Positions 1 to 7,602 of a stretch of 16,500 bases of DNA are shown one piece after another. Source of the DNA: Bacteroidota bacterium (GTDB lineage: Bacteria > Bacteroidota > Bacteroidia > Bacteroidales > PXBB01). Numbering within the stretch: position 1 is the first letter of the stretch; every line of letters starts with the position of its first letter. The stretch spans positions 1 to 16,500 of the forward strand of contig JAKIYU010000024.1 of NCBI GenBank assembly GCA_022708385.1. Reading direction: 5' to 3'. The position numbers and the translations under genes were made by a program. The notes under the pieces are model-generated. The model was not told the DNA's origin. It saw nothing but the letters and a program-made list of their open reading frames with translations, and did not search any database.

Positions 1-1119
1 ATCCACAACATAGTATTCGTAACCTCTTACATAATCATTACCAAATCCCAGTCCTTGTTTGATAAAAAATGGCTGAAAATCGTTGTTTGAAAGCTTGGCT
101 TTGAAACCCGAAGCATAATAAAACCGGTCGGATAATTTAAAGTATTTTCTGAAAGTACTTCTCAGATAAAATGTATTTAACGCTTCATCAGGAAGAATAC
201 GCAGTCCCAGTTTTGTTACATCAAAATCAAAATAATAACCATTTAAAGGATACGATTTATTGTCGCGATGGTCGTCTTTGTATAAATAGTAAACGGACAG
301 ATATTTATTCGATTTCATGCCGTTCTCAGCATAAAAATCGTTTTGTTTTATTAAAGTGTCAGAAAAATAGAGGTTGTTATAACCGATTAGCAAATAATTT
401 GTTTTGTAAAAATCTTTCCTGTATGTTAATTGAAAAGCGGTATTTATATTCTGCCTGATATAATAATCATCCACACGAAAATATTCCTGCCTGTTATTAA
501 AAGTTCTGTAAGCGACTTCTTTATTTCTGGATAAACCGAAAGACACACCCATGCCAAGGGTTTGTTCGTAGTTGATATAAGGAACATAGTAACTCAGGTT
601 GTATTTCTCTTCAAACCCCATTCGGATAAGAAATTTTAATTCCTCCCTTCTCCCGCGAAAGTTTTGTTTGACAAAATTGATTCCGTAATTGATTTTGTTT
701 AAGTCCTTGGTTTCCCACCACGTATTGAAATTGCGTTCCGAAAGCTCAAAAATTGGGAAAGGCCATAAGTACCATCTTTCAATAAAATGTATTTTAATGC
801 TTTTTAAGGTGTCATTGCCTGTCGTATCAATCATTACATAATTAAACAAAGAGGTGTTTAAGAGATTTTCGGTGCTTTTTTCTTTGAGCTCTTCCCAGTT
901 TTTGTTATAAATTGTATCCTTAGCGCGGAAAAGAAGCTCCCTGAAAATTATATGGCGCTTTGTCCTGTTGTTGCCCGAAAGAATGATGCTGTCCGCAATA
1001 AAATAGGAAACAGTGGGCATGGAGTAGCTTACTGGCCGTGGAAGCGTGTCCTGCGAAAAGGCACCGCAAAGGTGTAAAAAAAAAATTAAAAAAAATAGGG
1101 AGGTGTGTTTTACAGGCAT
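1..1119 (-). CDS. Omp85/BamA-like outer-membrane protein with POTRA-like N-terminus (C-terminus beyond window)
   Basis: The frame is open from an ATG at 1119 down to base 1, giving 373 residues without a stop; the C-terminus is outside the window. Residues 1 to about 24 form a signal peptide (hydrophobic run LFFLIFFLHLCGAFSQ, cleavage near FSQ). Residues about 40-125 contain 'IILSGNNRTKRHIIFREL', the pattern that opens a POTRA domain. The remainder is rich in aromatic, alternating beta-strand sequence. Two Omp85 hallmarks are visible: a 'DDHRDNKSYPLNGYY' segment (compare the D-x-R-D-N-x-x-P-x-x-G-Y motif of BamA-type barrels) and 'GNDYVRGYEYY', with the VRGY motif of the loop that folds into the barrel. 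It starts 18 bases after the CBS gene, so the two are probably co-transcribed. There appears to be only one POTRA, which suggests a paralogue of BamA rather than BamA itself. The substrate or partner is unknown. Confidence 0.8.
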   Translation of the reverse strand, partial: MPVKHTSLFFLIFFLHLCGAFSQDTLPRPVSYSMPTVSYFIADSIILSGNNRTKRHIIFRELLFRAKDTIYNKNWEELKEKSTENLLNTSLFNYVMIDTTGNDTLKSIKIHFIERWYLWPFPIFELSERNFNTWWETKDLNKINYGINFVKQNFRGRREELKFLIRMGFEEKYNLSYYVPYINYEQTLGMGVSFGLSRNKEVAYRTFNNRQEYFRVDDYYIRQNINTAFQLTYRKDFYKTNYLLIGYNNLYFSDTLIKQNDFYAENGMKSNKYLSVYYLYKDDHRDNKSYPLNGYYFDFDVTKLGLRILPDEALNTFYLRSTFRKYFKLSDRFYYASGFKAKLSNNDFQPFFIKQGLGFGNDYVRGYEYYVVD

Positions 1120-1137
1120 AATAGCAGTTATTGCCTT

Positions 1138-1800
1138 CTACATATTTAGGTAATTCATCAGAAGGTCGTATCTGTCTTTAATATCATCAATATATTGATA
1201 CTCACTAAAGGTAGCTTTAATAACATAATTATACCGGTTAAATGTATTGACAATTTTTGTGATGTCAATCTTGTTTACTTTTATTGTAACATCAATTTTT
1301 GTTGAATTAGGATAGGATGTGATATATAAGCTGAGGACCTTGGCATCGTTCGATTCAATTATCTGTGCTATTTCTGTCAGGGTGTAGTCATTTTGATTGA
1401 GCTCGAGTATAATGATACCCCCGGGGTTGTCAAGCGAAATTATGCGCGACAGGTTATGAACCAGGTCGAGCAGGGTAATGCAGCCCAAATAATTATTGTG
1501 CTTGTCCAAAACAGGCAGAAGGCTTAACTTAAGCTCTGAAAAAATGCGAATAACATCAAAAATATGCTGGTATTCATTAATAAAAGGTCGCATCAGTGAC
1601 AACTTATGAGAACCAACCGGTTCGTCGGGTGTATTGCTTGATAATATGTCGTCTTCCGAAATAAGACCTAAAAACTCAACATTATTGACAATAGGCAAAT
1701 GAGATACTTTATACTCCTCCATATTGCTCAATGCCGTTGAAGCAATATCGGATGTTTTAAGAGCTAATGTAAAATGGCTCAACAAATTTTTAGCCAACAT
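1138..1800 (-). CDS. CBS-domain pair protein with C-terminal ACT-like domain
   Basis: A 220-residue soluble protein with no signal peptide. Two CBS motifs form a Bateman module at about residues 5-58 ('MEEYKVSHLPIVNNVEFLG', then 'GLISEDDIL') and 70-125 ('KLSLLPVLDKHNNYLGCI', then 'TLLDLV'). Such modules usually bind adenine nucleotides or related ligands. Residues about 126-215 ('GGIIILELNQNDYTLTEIAQ', then 'IIESNDAKVLS') fit an ACT-like fold, the arrangement seen in AcuB-type and other regulatory CBS proteins. The catalytic partner it regulates is not obvious. It is divergent from pdxJ across 115 bases and lies 18 bases upstream of an Omp85-like gene. I see no clear promoter box on this strand. 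The domain call is firm; the role is unknown. Confidence 0.85.
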   Translation of the reverse strand: MLAKNLLSHFTLALKTSDIASTALSNMEEYKVSHLPIVNNVEFLGLISEDDILSSNTPDEPVGSHKLSLMRPFINEYQHIFDVIRIFSELKLSLLPVLDKHNNYLGCITLLDLVHNLSRIISLDNPGGIIILELNQNDYTLTEIAQIIESNDAKVLSLYITSYPNSTKIDVTIKVNKIDITKIVNTFNRYNYVIKATFSEYQYIDDIKDRYDLLMNYLNM

Positions 1801-1889
1801 ATAACGGAAATTTTGAAGTAAAATTAATAAATCATTTTGAAAATATCTTCAAAAAGCTGATAATAAAGGGGAATTTATTTCAGAATAAC

Positions 1890-1897
1890 TAATTTTG
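1890..1897 (+). promoter_or_regulatory. Bacteroidota -7 promoter element for pdxJ
   Basis: TAATTTTG matches the Bacteroidota sigma-factor consensus TAnnTTTG exactly and ends 18 bases before the pdxJ start. A convincing -33 TTG-type element is not visible. Such an 8-mer with two free positions occurs by chance in AT-rich DNA, so position is the main support. Confidence 0.5.
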
Positions 1898-1915
1898 CAG
1901 TAAAAATTTATACAA

Positions 1916-2644
1916 ATGACAAAACTTAGCGTAAATATTAACAAGGTGGCCACTTTACGTAATGCCCGCGGGGGCACCATACCTGATGTACTGCAAGTGG
2001 CTCTGGATTGTGAAGCCTTCGGGGCTCAGGGCATCACGGTTCATCCGCGCCCCGATGAAAGGCATATAAAATATACCGATGTGTACATCCTTGCTTCAGC
2101 TGTAACGACAGAATTTAATATTGAGGGCTATCCGTCCGACAAATTTATTCAGCTTGTTTCAGACGTTAAACCGGCTCAGGTTACTCTAGTACCCGACCCC
2201 CCTGATGCCATTACCTCAAATAAGGGCTGGGATTGCAAAAAAAATGAAGCCTTCCTTAAGGAGGTTGTGGCTTCGTTCCAAAAAAAAGGCATTCGCACAT
2301 CCATCTTTCTCGACCCTGTTCCCGAAATGGTAAAATATGCGCATAGAACAGGAGCCGACAGAATAGAACTTTATACCGAAGCTTATGCTGTTAATTTCCC
2401 TGTTAACCCATCGGCTGCCGTTAAAAACTATGTAGAAACCGCTGCTCAGGCCAAAGCCTTGTCGGTGGGCATCAATGCCGGCCACGACCTCAACCTGAAT
2501 AATCTGGCTTATCTCATAAAATCTATACCTTTTATTGATGAAGTTTCAATCGGACATGCCCTCATTTGTGATGCCTTGTATTTTGGCCTCGAAAATACCA
2601 TACAGATGTATTTGCGCGAGATTAGAAAAGGCTTTGACGCTTAA
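1916..2644 (+). CDS. pdxJ: Pyridoxine 5'-phosphate synthase PdxJ
   Basis: This cytoplasmic enzyme condenses 1-deoxy-D-xylulose 5-phosphate with 3-amino-2-oxopropyl phosphate to form pyridoxine 5'-phosphate, the last ring-closing step of DXP-dependent vitamin B6 synthesis. The 242 residues match the usual family length. The sequence begins with the family N-terminus 'VNINKVATLRNARGG', in the Bacteroidota form (NINK rather than the enterobacterial NIDH). It retains 'TVHPRPDERHI' (H43, R45, H50), 'NIEGYP' (E70), and 'NAGHDLNL' (H190), the residues corresponding to the catalytic His/Glu set of E. coli PdxJ. The TIM-barrel end 'DEVSIGHALICDAL' provides the phosphate-binding region. A hydrolase gene follows 13 bases downstream, so an operon is likely. 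Identification is essentially certain. Confidence 0.97.
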   Translation: MTKLSVNINKVATLRNARGGTIPDVLQVALDCEAFGAQGITVHPRPDERHIKYTDVYILASAVTTEFNIEGYPSDKFIQLVSDVKPAQVTLVPDPPDAITSNKGWDCKKNEAFLKEVVASFQKKGIRTSIFLDPVPEMVKYAHRTGADRIELYTEAYAVNFPVNPSAAVKNYVETAAQAKALSVGINAGHDLNLNNLAYLIKSIPFIDEVSIGHALICDALYFGLENTIQMYLREIRKGFDA

Positions 2645-2657
2645 TCTTTAAATGTAG

Positions 2658-3427
2658 ATGGAACTGTTCTTCAGAAAAATGGGCAAAGGCAAACCATTTG
2701 TTTTCCTGCATGGTTTGCTGGGGGCGTCCGATACCTTTTTTAATGCCGGCAGACACCTCGCCGGCAACTTCTCTGTTTATATGCCCGATATGAGGAATCA
2801 TGGACGTTCGCCGCACCACCCCGTGATGAATTATGAAATCATGTGCGAAGACCTTTTAAACTTCTTTGAACAGCATAAAATAGAACAAGCTGTTCTGGCA
2901 GGTCATTCCATGGGTGGAAAACTGGCCATGTTGTTTGCCCTCAAATATCCGGAAAAGGTAAAAAAACTTATTGTTATTGATATCGCTTTAAAGGCTTATC
3001 CTTTAAAAAACATCAACTATATTACTCCTGCCATGGGCCTTAATTTCGAGGCCTTTAATTCCAGGACGGAGATCAGAAATTATCTGTCGGATAAAATAGC
3101 GGATTTCAGAATTATTGACCTTCTTATAAAGAATATAACATGGAAAAATAATAAAAAATGGGATGGAAAGCCAATTTTGACATTCTCTACCATAATTTTG
3201 AAAACCTTCTCATGGAAATTAAAAGCAACAACTGCATCGATGTTCCGGCTTTGTTTCTCTATGGAGAAAAATCAGAGTATTTGAATCAGGACGATTTTGA
3301 AAACCTGAAAGCTAATTTCCCAGTCCTGCAAATGCACATGATACCTGATGCAGGCCATTGGGTGTTTTCCGACAATTATGAAGCATTTATACAAGCCGTT
3401 GATAATTTTTTAATATCAGAAACTTAA
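2658..3427 (+). pseudogene. YbfF-like alpha/beta hydrolase, interrupted by an apparent -1 frameshift
   Basis: Two overlapping frames together encode one complete alpha/beta-hydrolase resembling E. coli YbfF esterase. The first frame (from ATG 2658) carries the oxyanion-loop 'FLHGLLGASDTF', 'PDMRNHGRSP' and the nucleophile elbow 'GHSMGGK' with Ser84. It keeps family sequence to about base 3158 and then runs into unrelated residues before a stop at 3284. The family sequence resumes in the -1 frame from about base 3158 ('MGWKANFDILYHNFENLL') and continues through 'FLYGEKSEYL' and 'DAGHWVFSDNYEAF', which holds the catalytic His, to the stop at 3427. The switch falls at a run of six A (3153-3158); one extra A would restore a single frame of about 257 residues. 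It lies 13 bases after pdxJ. Either a base was lost in the run (mutation or sequencing/assembly error) or ribosomes slip there. If intact it would be a soluble esterase or thioesterase of unknown substrate. Confidence 0.85.
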
Positions 3428-3477
3428 TATTTCTGCGTTTTAGTGGGAAAGATTAAAATCACAGAGGAAATTCTGAT

Positions 3478-3485
3478 TATTTTTG
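3478..3485 (+). promoter_or_regulatory. Bacteroidota -7 promoter element for the PorE-like gene
   Basis: TATTTTTG fits TAnnTTTG exactly and ends 14 bases before the ATG at 3500, implying a very short leader. No good -33 element is seen. Its presence also argues against a start further upstream at GTG 3443, which would lie before the promoter. Confidence 0.5.
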
Positions 3486-3499
3486 TGCAACAAAAATTT

Positions 3500-5497
3500 A
3501 TGCGAAACACACTGCTGCTTGTTTGTTTAATAATGTTTATGATTCCTGTATTTGCACAGGATGCCCGGCCTTGTGACCCTCCAAATAGTAAAAAAGCAGA
3601 AAAACTTGTTAAACAAGCCAGAGAAGATATCAAGGTAAGAAAATTCATGCCTGCCAATGCTGCACTGAAGGAGGCTATAGAGCTAGAACCCGATTACGCC
3701 GAAGCCTATTACCTGCTCGGGTTGATTAATGTAAAACGCATTGATTATAACGTTAAAGCTGCAGAAACTTATTTGTCAAAAGCTATCGAATTGTGCCCGC
3801 AGGTGGATGTGTATGCCTATTATTACCTGGGGGATATTTATTTCGGTGCAAAAAAGTACGACCTCGCTGTGAAACATTTTAAAGAGTTTCTCAAAGATGT
3901 TGACAAAATCAAAAATGACAAAGACTATAACGATGCCTCAGAAAAATACAATACAGTGCGCTTTTTCGATAAAAGCTTAAATGCACCCGTTCCTTTTGAC
4001 CCCAAACCAGTTCGAGGGGTTTCGTCACCGCTTGATGAGTACCTCGCCATTATTTCACCCGATAATGAAATGGCTCTTTATACACGTAAAATTGAATACA
4101 GGCAAAAAGCAGGTTGGGAAAGCAGCGCCAAGTATATCGAAAGGTTTGTTTTTAGTAAGCGTTTACCCAATGGCGATTTTGATAACGGTGAGTTTATGCC
4201 CTATCCCTTTAACCAGCAAAATAATGAAGGGGGTGCCACCCTAACTATAGACAACAGGGAGTTGTTTTATACCGTCTGCAAAACCAATACTTCTAATTAT
4301 TTGAACTGCGACATCTATACTTCAAAATTTGAAGGCGGCCAGTGGAGTGAGATTAAAAACCTTGGCGCTAATGTAAATATGCCTGATAATTGGGAAACAC
4401 AACCCACTGTTTCTTCCGACGGGAAAACATTGTATTTTGTGAGCGACAGAAAAGGAGGGCAGGGCGGATACGACCTTTACAAAACAACCAGAGATTCAAA
4501 TGGGGTGTGGAGCAAAGCGGTAAATCTTGGAAATGCCATTAACACTCCCGGTAACGAACGTTCCCCGTTTATACACACCGATAGTCAGACACTTTATTTT
4601 GCCTCAGGCGACAGGGAAGGGGATGATGGCCAATATTACAAAGGGCATCAGGGTTTCGGTGGCTACGATATTTTTTATACAAAAATGAATGACAAGGGGG
4701 TATGGGAAAAACCAAAAAATATTGGCTTTCCCATTAATACTGAAGCTGATGAAGCCAGCTTTTTCGTCAGCACAGATGGAAAAACAGCTTATGTGGCTTC
4801 AAATAAAATTAAAGGAGGACCAGGCGGTTGGGATCTGTACTACTTCGAGCTTTATCCCGAAGCACGCCCCGAAAAAGTCTTATTTGTTAAAGGCGAAGTC
4901 AAACAACAGGATAATAACGAAGTGGTAACCGAAGCCCGCGTGGAATTGAAAAATGCAGTTACAAGAAAAGTGACTCAGATACCTGTTAACAAGGAAACCG
5001 GCCAATATGTAGCAGCCATTAAGTTCGATGCAGATTACATCCTGACTGTAAAAAAAGACGATTTTGCTTATGAATCGAAATACATTTCAGAAAAAGATAC
5101 AGCTTTCGAAAAACCAGTAGCGGTTGATTTTGAGGTAAAACCTATTGAAAAAGGTAAGTCTTACAGAATTAATGATATCAATTTTGAAACCGATAAATAC
5201 GATTTGAATAATCAGGCAAAACTTATAATTGAAGAGTTTGCAAGCTTTATGAACGACAACCCACATCTGGAAGTCGAAATTCAAGGACATACCGATAATG
5301 TAGGCAATCCCGATTACAATCTGTTCCTTTCCGACGACAGGGCAAGGGCCGTATATGATTATTTGCTCAAAGTTGGTATCGACAAGAAAAGGGTAAGTTT
5401 TAAAGGTTACGGCATTACACGCCCTATAGAAACTAATGCTACCGAAGCAGGCAGGGCCAGGAACAGGCGCACGGAGTTTTATATTATCAACAAATAA
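3500..5497 (+). CDS. PorE-like envelope protein: TPR, PD40 beta-propeller, CarboxypepD_reg-like, OmpA C-terminal domain
   Basis: I chose the ATG at 3500 (665 residues) rather than the in-frame GTG at 3443, because it directly opens a signal peptide (MRNTLLLVCLIMFMIPVFAQ, cleavage after residue 19 or 20). Domains in order: TPR repeats at about 30-155 ('ALKEAIELEPDYAEAYYLLG', 'YYLGDIYFGAKKYDLAVKHF'); WD40-like PD40 propeller blades at about 175-455 ('QPTVSSDGKTLYFVSDRKGG', 'RSPFIHTDSQTLYFAS', 'ASFFVSTDGKTAYVAS'); a carboxypeptidase-regulatory-like beta-sandwich at about 460-548; and an OmpA peptidoglycan-binding domain at about 555-665 ('QGHTDNVG', 'LSDDRARAVYDYLLKVG', 'GRARNRRTEF'). This order matches PorE (PG1058), which anchors the type IX secretion apparatus to peptidoglycan, but many Bacteroidota paralogues share it. 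PorE is a lipoprotein, whereas no lipobox Cys is seen here (first Cys after the signal is C25 in 'RPCDPP'). A T9SS cargo is encoded nearby. It is convergent with the kinase gene, 18 bases away. Confidence 0.85.
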   Translation: MRNTLLLVCLIMFMIPVFAQDARPCDPPNSKKAEKLVKQAREDIKVRKFMPANAALKEAIELEPDYAEAYYLLGLINVKRIDYNVKAAETYLSKAIELCPQVDVYAYYYLGDIYFGAKKYDLAVKHFKEFLKDVDKIKNDKDYNDASEKYNTVRFFDKSLNAPVPFDPKPVRGVSSPLDEYLAIISPDNEMALYTRKIEYRQKAGWESSAKYIERFVFSKRLPNGDFDNGEFMPYPFNQQNNEGGATLTIDNRELFYTVCKTNTSNYLNCDIYTSKFEGGQWSEIKNLGANVNMPDNWETQPTVSSDGKTLYFVSDRKGGQGGYDLYKTTRDSNGVWSKAVNLGNAINTPGNERSPFIHTDSQTLYFASGDREGDDGQYYKGHQGFGGYDIFYTKMNDKGVWEKPKNIGFPINTEADEASFFVSTDGKTAYVASNKIKGGPGGWDLYYFELYPEARPEKVLFVKGEVKQQDNNEVVTEARVELKNAVTRKVTQIPVNKETGQYVAAIKFDADYILTVKKDDFAYESKYISEKDTAFEKPVAVDFEVKPIEKGKSYRINDINFETDKYDLNNQAKLIIEEFASFMNDNPHLEVEIQGHTDNVGNPDYNLFLSDDRARAVYDYLLKVGIDKKRVSFKGYGITRPIETNATEAGRARNRRTEFYIINK

Positions 5498-5515
5498 AGC
5501 GTCTCCGGTTTTAAT

Positions 5516-6883
5516 TTACAGTTTGGGAAAAACCAGTTTTATTCTTGTGCCTTTATTAATCTCTGAGTCAATACTAATATCTCCTTTGTGAACAGCAATA
5601 ATGTTTTTTACCAACGACATGCCTATGCCATGCCCTTTGTAGTTTTGAACATTGCTCCCCCTGAAAAATGGTTTAAACAGATTTTTTAAATCGTCCTGCG
5701 ATATGCCTATTCCTGTGTCGCTAAATATTATTTCAAACATTTTGCTTGAGCAATTGATGCTTACATTTACCGTATGGTTTTCGGAAAACTTACAGGCATT
5801 ATCCATAATGTTGAAAAAAGCATTGCGTAAAAGTACGTAGTTAGCTTTAATAATCAGCTCATTGGTGTCTTCGGGTATTTTAGAAAAATTTAATTTGACT
5901 TTATAATAAGGCTTTTTACTTTGCACCAGCTTCTGGGCCTGCCATATAATTTCATCAAGCCTGGTATCTAATAATGTTATATTTGAAATTGTACCCGATG
6001 TCTGTGCAAGCAGGAGCAAATTGTTTATCGTCTCACTCAAACCTTTGATATCTTCAGAAAGCGACTTTAATGTATTCTCATATTCTTCGGGAGTTCTTCT
6101 GCTAAGGAGCGAAACATCTATCTGGCTCCTTATAGATGTAAGCGGGGTTTTTAATTCGTGAGAAGCATTGGAAACAAATTGCTTTTGAATGTTAAAGGAA
6201 TTTTCAACTTCATCGAGCATGAGATTGAAAGTACCGGCCAACTCAGTAAGCTCATCTTGGTTCTTACTTTTATCGATACGTGCACTCAGGTTCTCGGATG
6301 TAATATTCTTTACCTGTTGTATCATGGACTTAATTGGTGATAATGTCTTGCCCGCAAAAAACCAACCTAAAATAATGGTTAGAAATACTGAAAAAAGAAA
6401 GCATAGCAAAAGAATATTTCTGAGGTTTTTAAGTTTGTTAATTCCAAAAATATCGTATGCGCTAGCAATGGCAATATATTCTTGCCCCTTTTCTTTATAA
6501 CATAATCCCACATATTCAAAACCATTTTGCACATCAAATATTTTCTTTTTCTGTCTAATTGCATCAATAAGGTTTTTATCGTATGAAAAATTTATATTCT
6601 CTCTGCTGTCAAAAATTATGTTGTCCTGGGGGTCAATAATGACTACTTTTTCTTTATATAAAATGGTGCGGTCGGCAGATTCAATAACCTTTAGCAACAA
6701 ACTGTCAACTTGTTTAATTTCCACAAGCAACTTAACGGTAGTCATGGCTTTATTTTCCAAACGTTCGACAAACTGGTTTCTTCTGTAGTTGGCCGATATG
6801 ACATAAACAACCAATGAAATAAACAATATGGTAACGCTAACTATAAAAGAAAACTGAAATGTAAGTCGAGAACGTATTTTCAT
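5516..6883 (-). CDS. Membrane sensor histidine kinase (HAMP-HisKA-HATPase)
   Basis: A 455-residue inner-membrane kinase. Transmembrane segment 1 is at about 9-30, then a roughly 120-residue periplasmic sensor region without a recognised fold, and transmembrane segment 2 at about 155-177. A HAMP linker follows at about 178-230 ('LSPIKSMIQQVKNI', 'DELTELAGTFNLMLDEVE'). The HisKA domain holds the phospho-acceptor H242 in 'SNASHELKTPLTSIRSQ'. The ATPase domain shows the N box ('NAFFNIMDNACKF', about 354-366), G1 'DTGIGI' (389-394) and G2 'GHGIGMSL' (417-424). All catalytic boxes are intact, so it should be an active kinase. It begins 16 bases after the response-regulator stop, so the two form a cognate pair at the end of the redox-protein block. 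The signal is unknown; the context suggests envelope thiol or protein-folding state. Confidence 0.95.
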   Translation of the reverse strand: MKIRSRLTFQFSFIVSVTILFISLVVYVISANYRRNQFVERLENKAMTTVKLLVEIKQVDSLLLKVIESADRTILYKEKVVIIDPQDNIIFDSRENINFSYDKNLIDAIRQKKKIFDVQNGFEYVGLCYKEKGQEYIAIASAYDIFGINKLKNLRNILLLCFLFSVFLTIILGWFFAGKTLSPIKSMIQQVKNITSENLSARIDKSKNQDELTELAGTFNLMLDEVENSFNIQKQFVSNASHELKTPLTSIRSQIDVSLLSRRTPEEYENTLKSLSEDIKGLSETINNLLLLAQTSGTISNITLLDTRLDEIIWQAQKLVQSKKPYYKVKLNFSKIPEDTNELIIKANYVLLRNAFFNIMDNACKFSENHTVNVSINCSSKMFEIIFSDTGIGISQDDLKNLFKPFFRGSNVQNYKGHGIGMSLVKNIIAVHKGDISIDSEINKGTRIKLVFPKL

Positions 6884-6899
6884 TGGCTATTCTGTGCAA

Positions 6900-7580
6900 T
6901 CAATGTCCATCTTTAAGAATATACCCCATGCCAATAAGTGTGTGGAGCAATTTTACAGGGTGGTCTTTATCAATTTTTTTTCTCAGAAAATTAATATAAA
7001 CATCTATAACATTCGTGCCTGTATCAAAGGTAATATCCCACACTTTTTCGGCAATATCCGCCCTGCTAACCACTACACCCTTATTTAAAATAAGATATTC
7101 GAGAAGGGCATATTCCTTGGCTGTCAAATCAATTCTTTTGCCATTACGTATGGCTGTTTTGCTATCAGTATGAAGTTCGAGGTCGGCAATTTTCAGTATT
7201 TTATTTTTTGACTCATTCAATAATGAGCGGTTAAGCAATGATTTTATGCGTGCGAGCAGTTCAAGAAATTCAAATGGCTTTGGCAGGTAATCGTCTGCCC
7301 CCGAATCAAACCCCCGCAGTTTATCATCAAGGGTGCCTAAAGCGGTCAGCATAATTACCTTGGTGTCGGTATTTTTTGTTTTAATGAATTTGCACAGGGT
7401 TATACCGTCAATACCTGGCAGTAAAATATCAAGAATAACAAGGGGATACATTTGTTTAAGTAATTTTGCTTTGGCTGCTTTGCCGTCGGTAGCTAAATCA
7501 ACTTCATAGCCATTTTCTTCAAGGCCTTTTTTAATTACAGTTGCAACTTTTTGTTCGTCTTCAACAAGCAGTATTTTCAT
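6900..7580 (-). CDS. OmpR/PhoB-family DNA-binding response regulator
   Basis: A 226-residue cytoplasmic transcription factor. The receiver domain (residues 1 to about 118) has the acidic pair E7/D8 ('LVEDEQKV'), the phospho-acceptor D51 ('VILDILLPG'), the switch T79 ('IMLTALG') and K101 ('YLPKPFEF'), all canonical. The C-terminal winged helix (about 130-222) has 'LTAKEYALLEYLILNKG' and 'VIDVYINFLRKKID', typical of OmpR-type effector domains. It lies 22 bases downstream of the Omp28-like lipoprotein gene and 16 bases upstream of the kinase gene, so it is most likely part of one transcript with the envelope genes and may control them. Target sites cannot be deduced from this window. Confidence 0.96.
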   Translation of the reverse strand: MKILLVEDEQKVATVIKKGLEENGYEVDLATDGKAAKAKLLKQMYPLVILDILLPGIDGITLCKFIKTKNTDTKVIMLTALGTLDDKLRGFDSGADDYLPKPFEFLELLARIKSLLNRSLLNESKNKILKIADLELHTDSKTAIRNGKRIDLTAKEYALLEYLILNKGVVVSRADIAEKVWDITFDTGTNVIDVYINFLRKKIDKDHPVKLLHTLIGMGYILKDGH

Positions 7581-7602
7581 ATTTTTGTAAAATACATTTA
7601 GA

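Noticed and set aside
171..458. 95-codon plus-strand open frame
   Set aside because: It lies antisense inside the Omp85-like gene, whose minus-strand frame shows a signal peptide and family motifs; the plus-strand product has no recognisable features.
3153..3159. Programmed -1 ribosomal slippage heptamer in the hydrolase gene
   Set aside because: In the reading frame the site is T-AAA-AAA, so only one of the two tRNAs could re-pair fully, and this enzyme family is not known to me to use frameshifting.
3443..3499. Upstream GTG start adding 19 residues to the PorE-like protein
   Set aside because: The added residues precede a proper signal peptide beginning at ATG 3500, and the promoter-like box at 3478-3485 lies downstream of the GTG.
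5498..5515. Bidirectional terminator between the convergent PorE-like and kinase genes
   Set aside because: The 18-base gap has no inverted repeat that I can see; termination may be factor-dependent or lie inside the genes.
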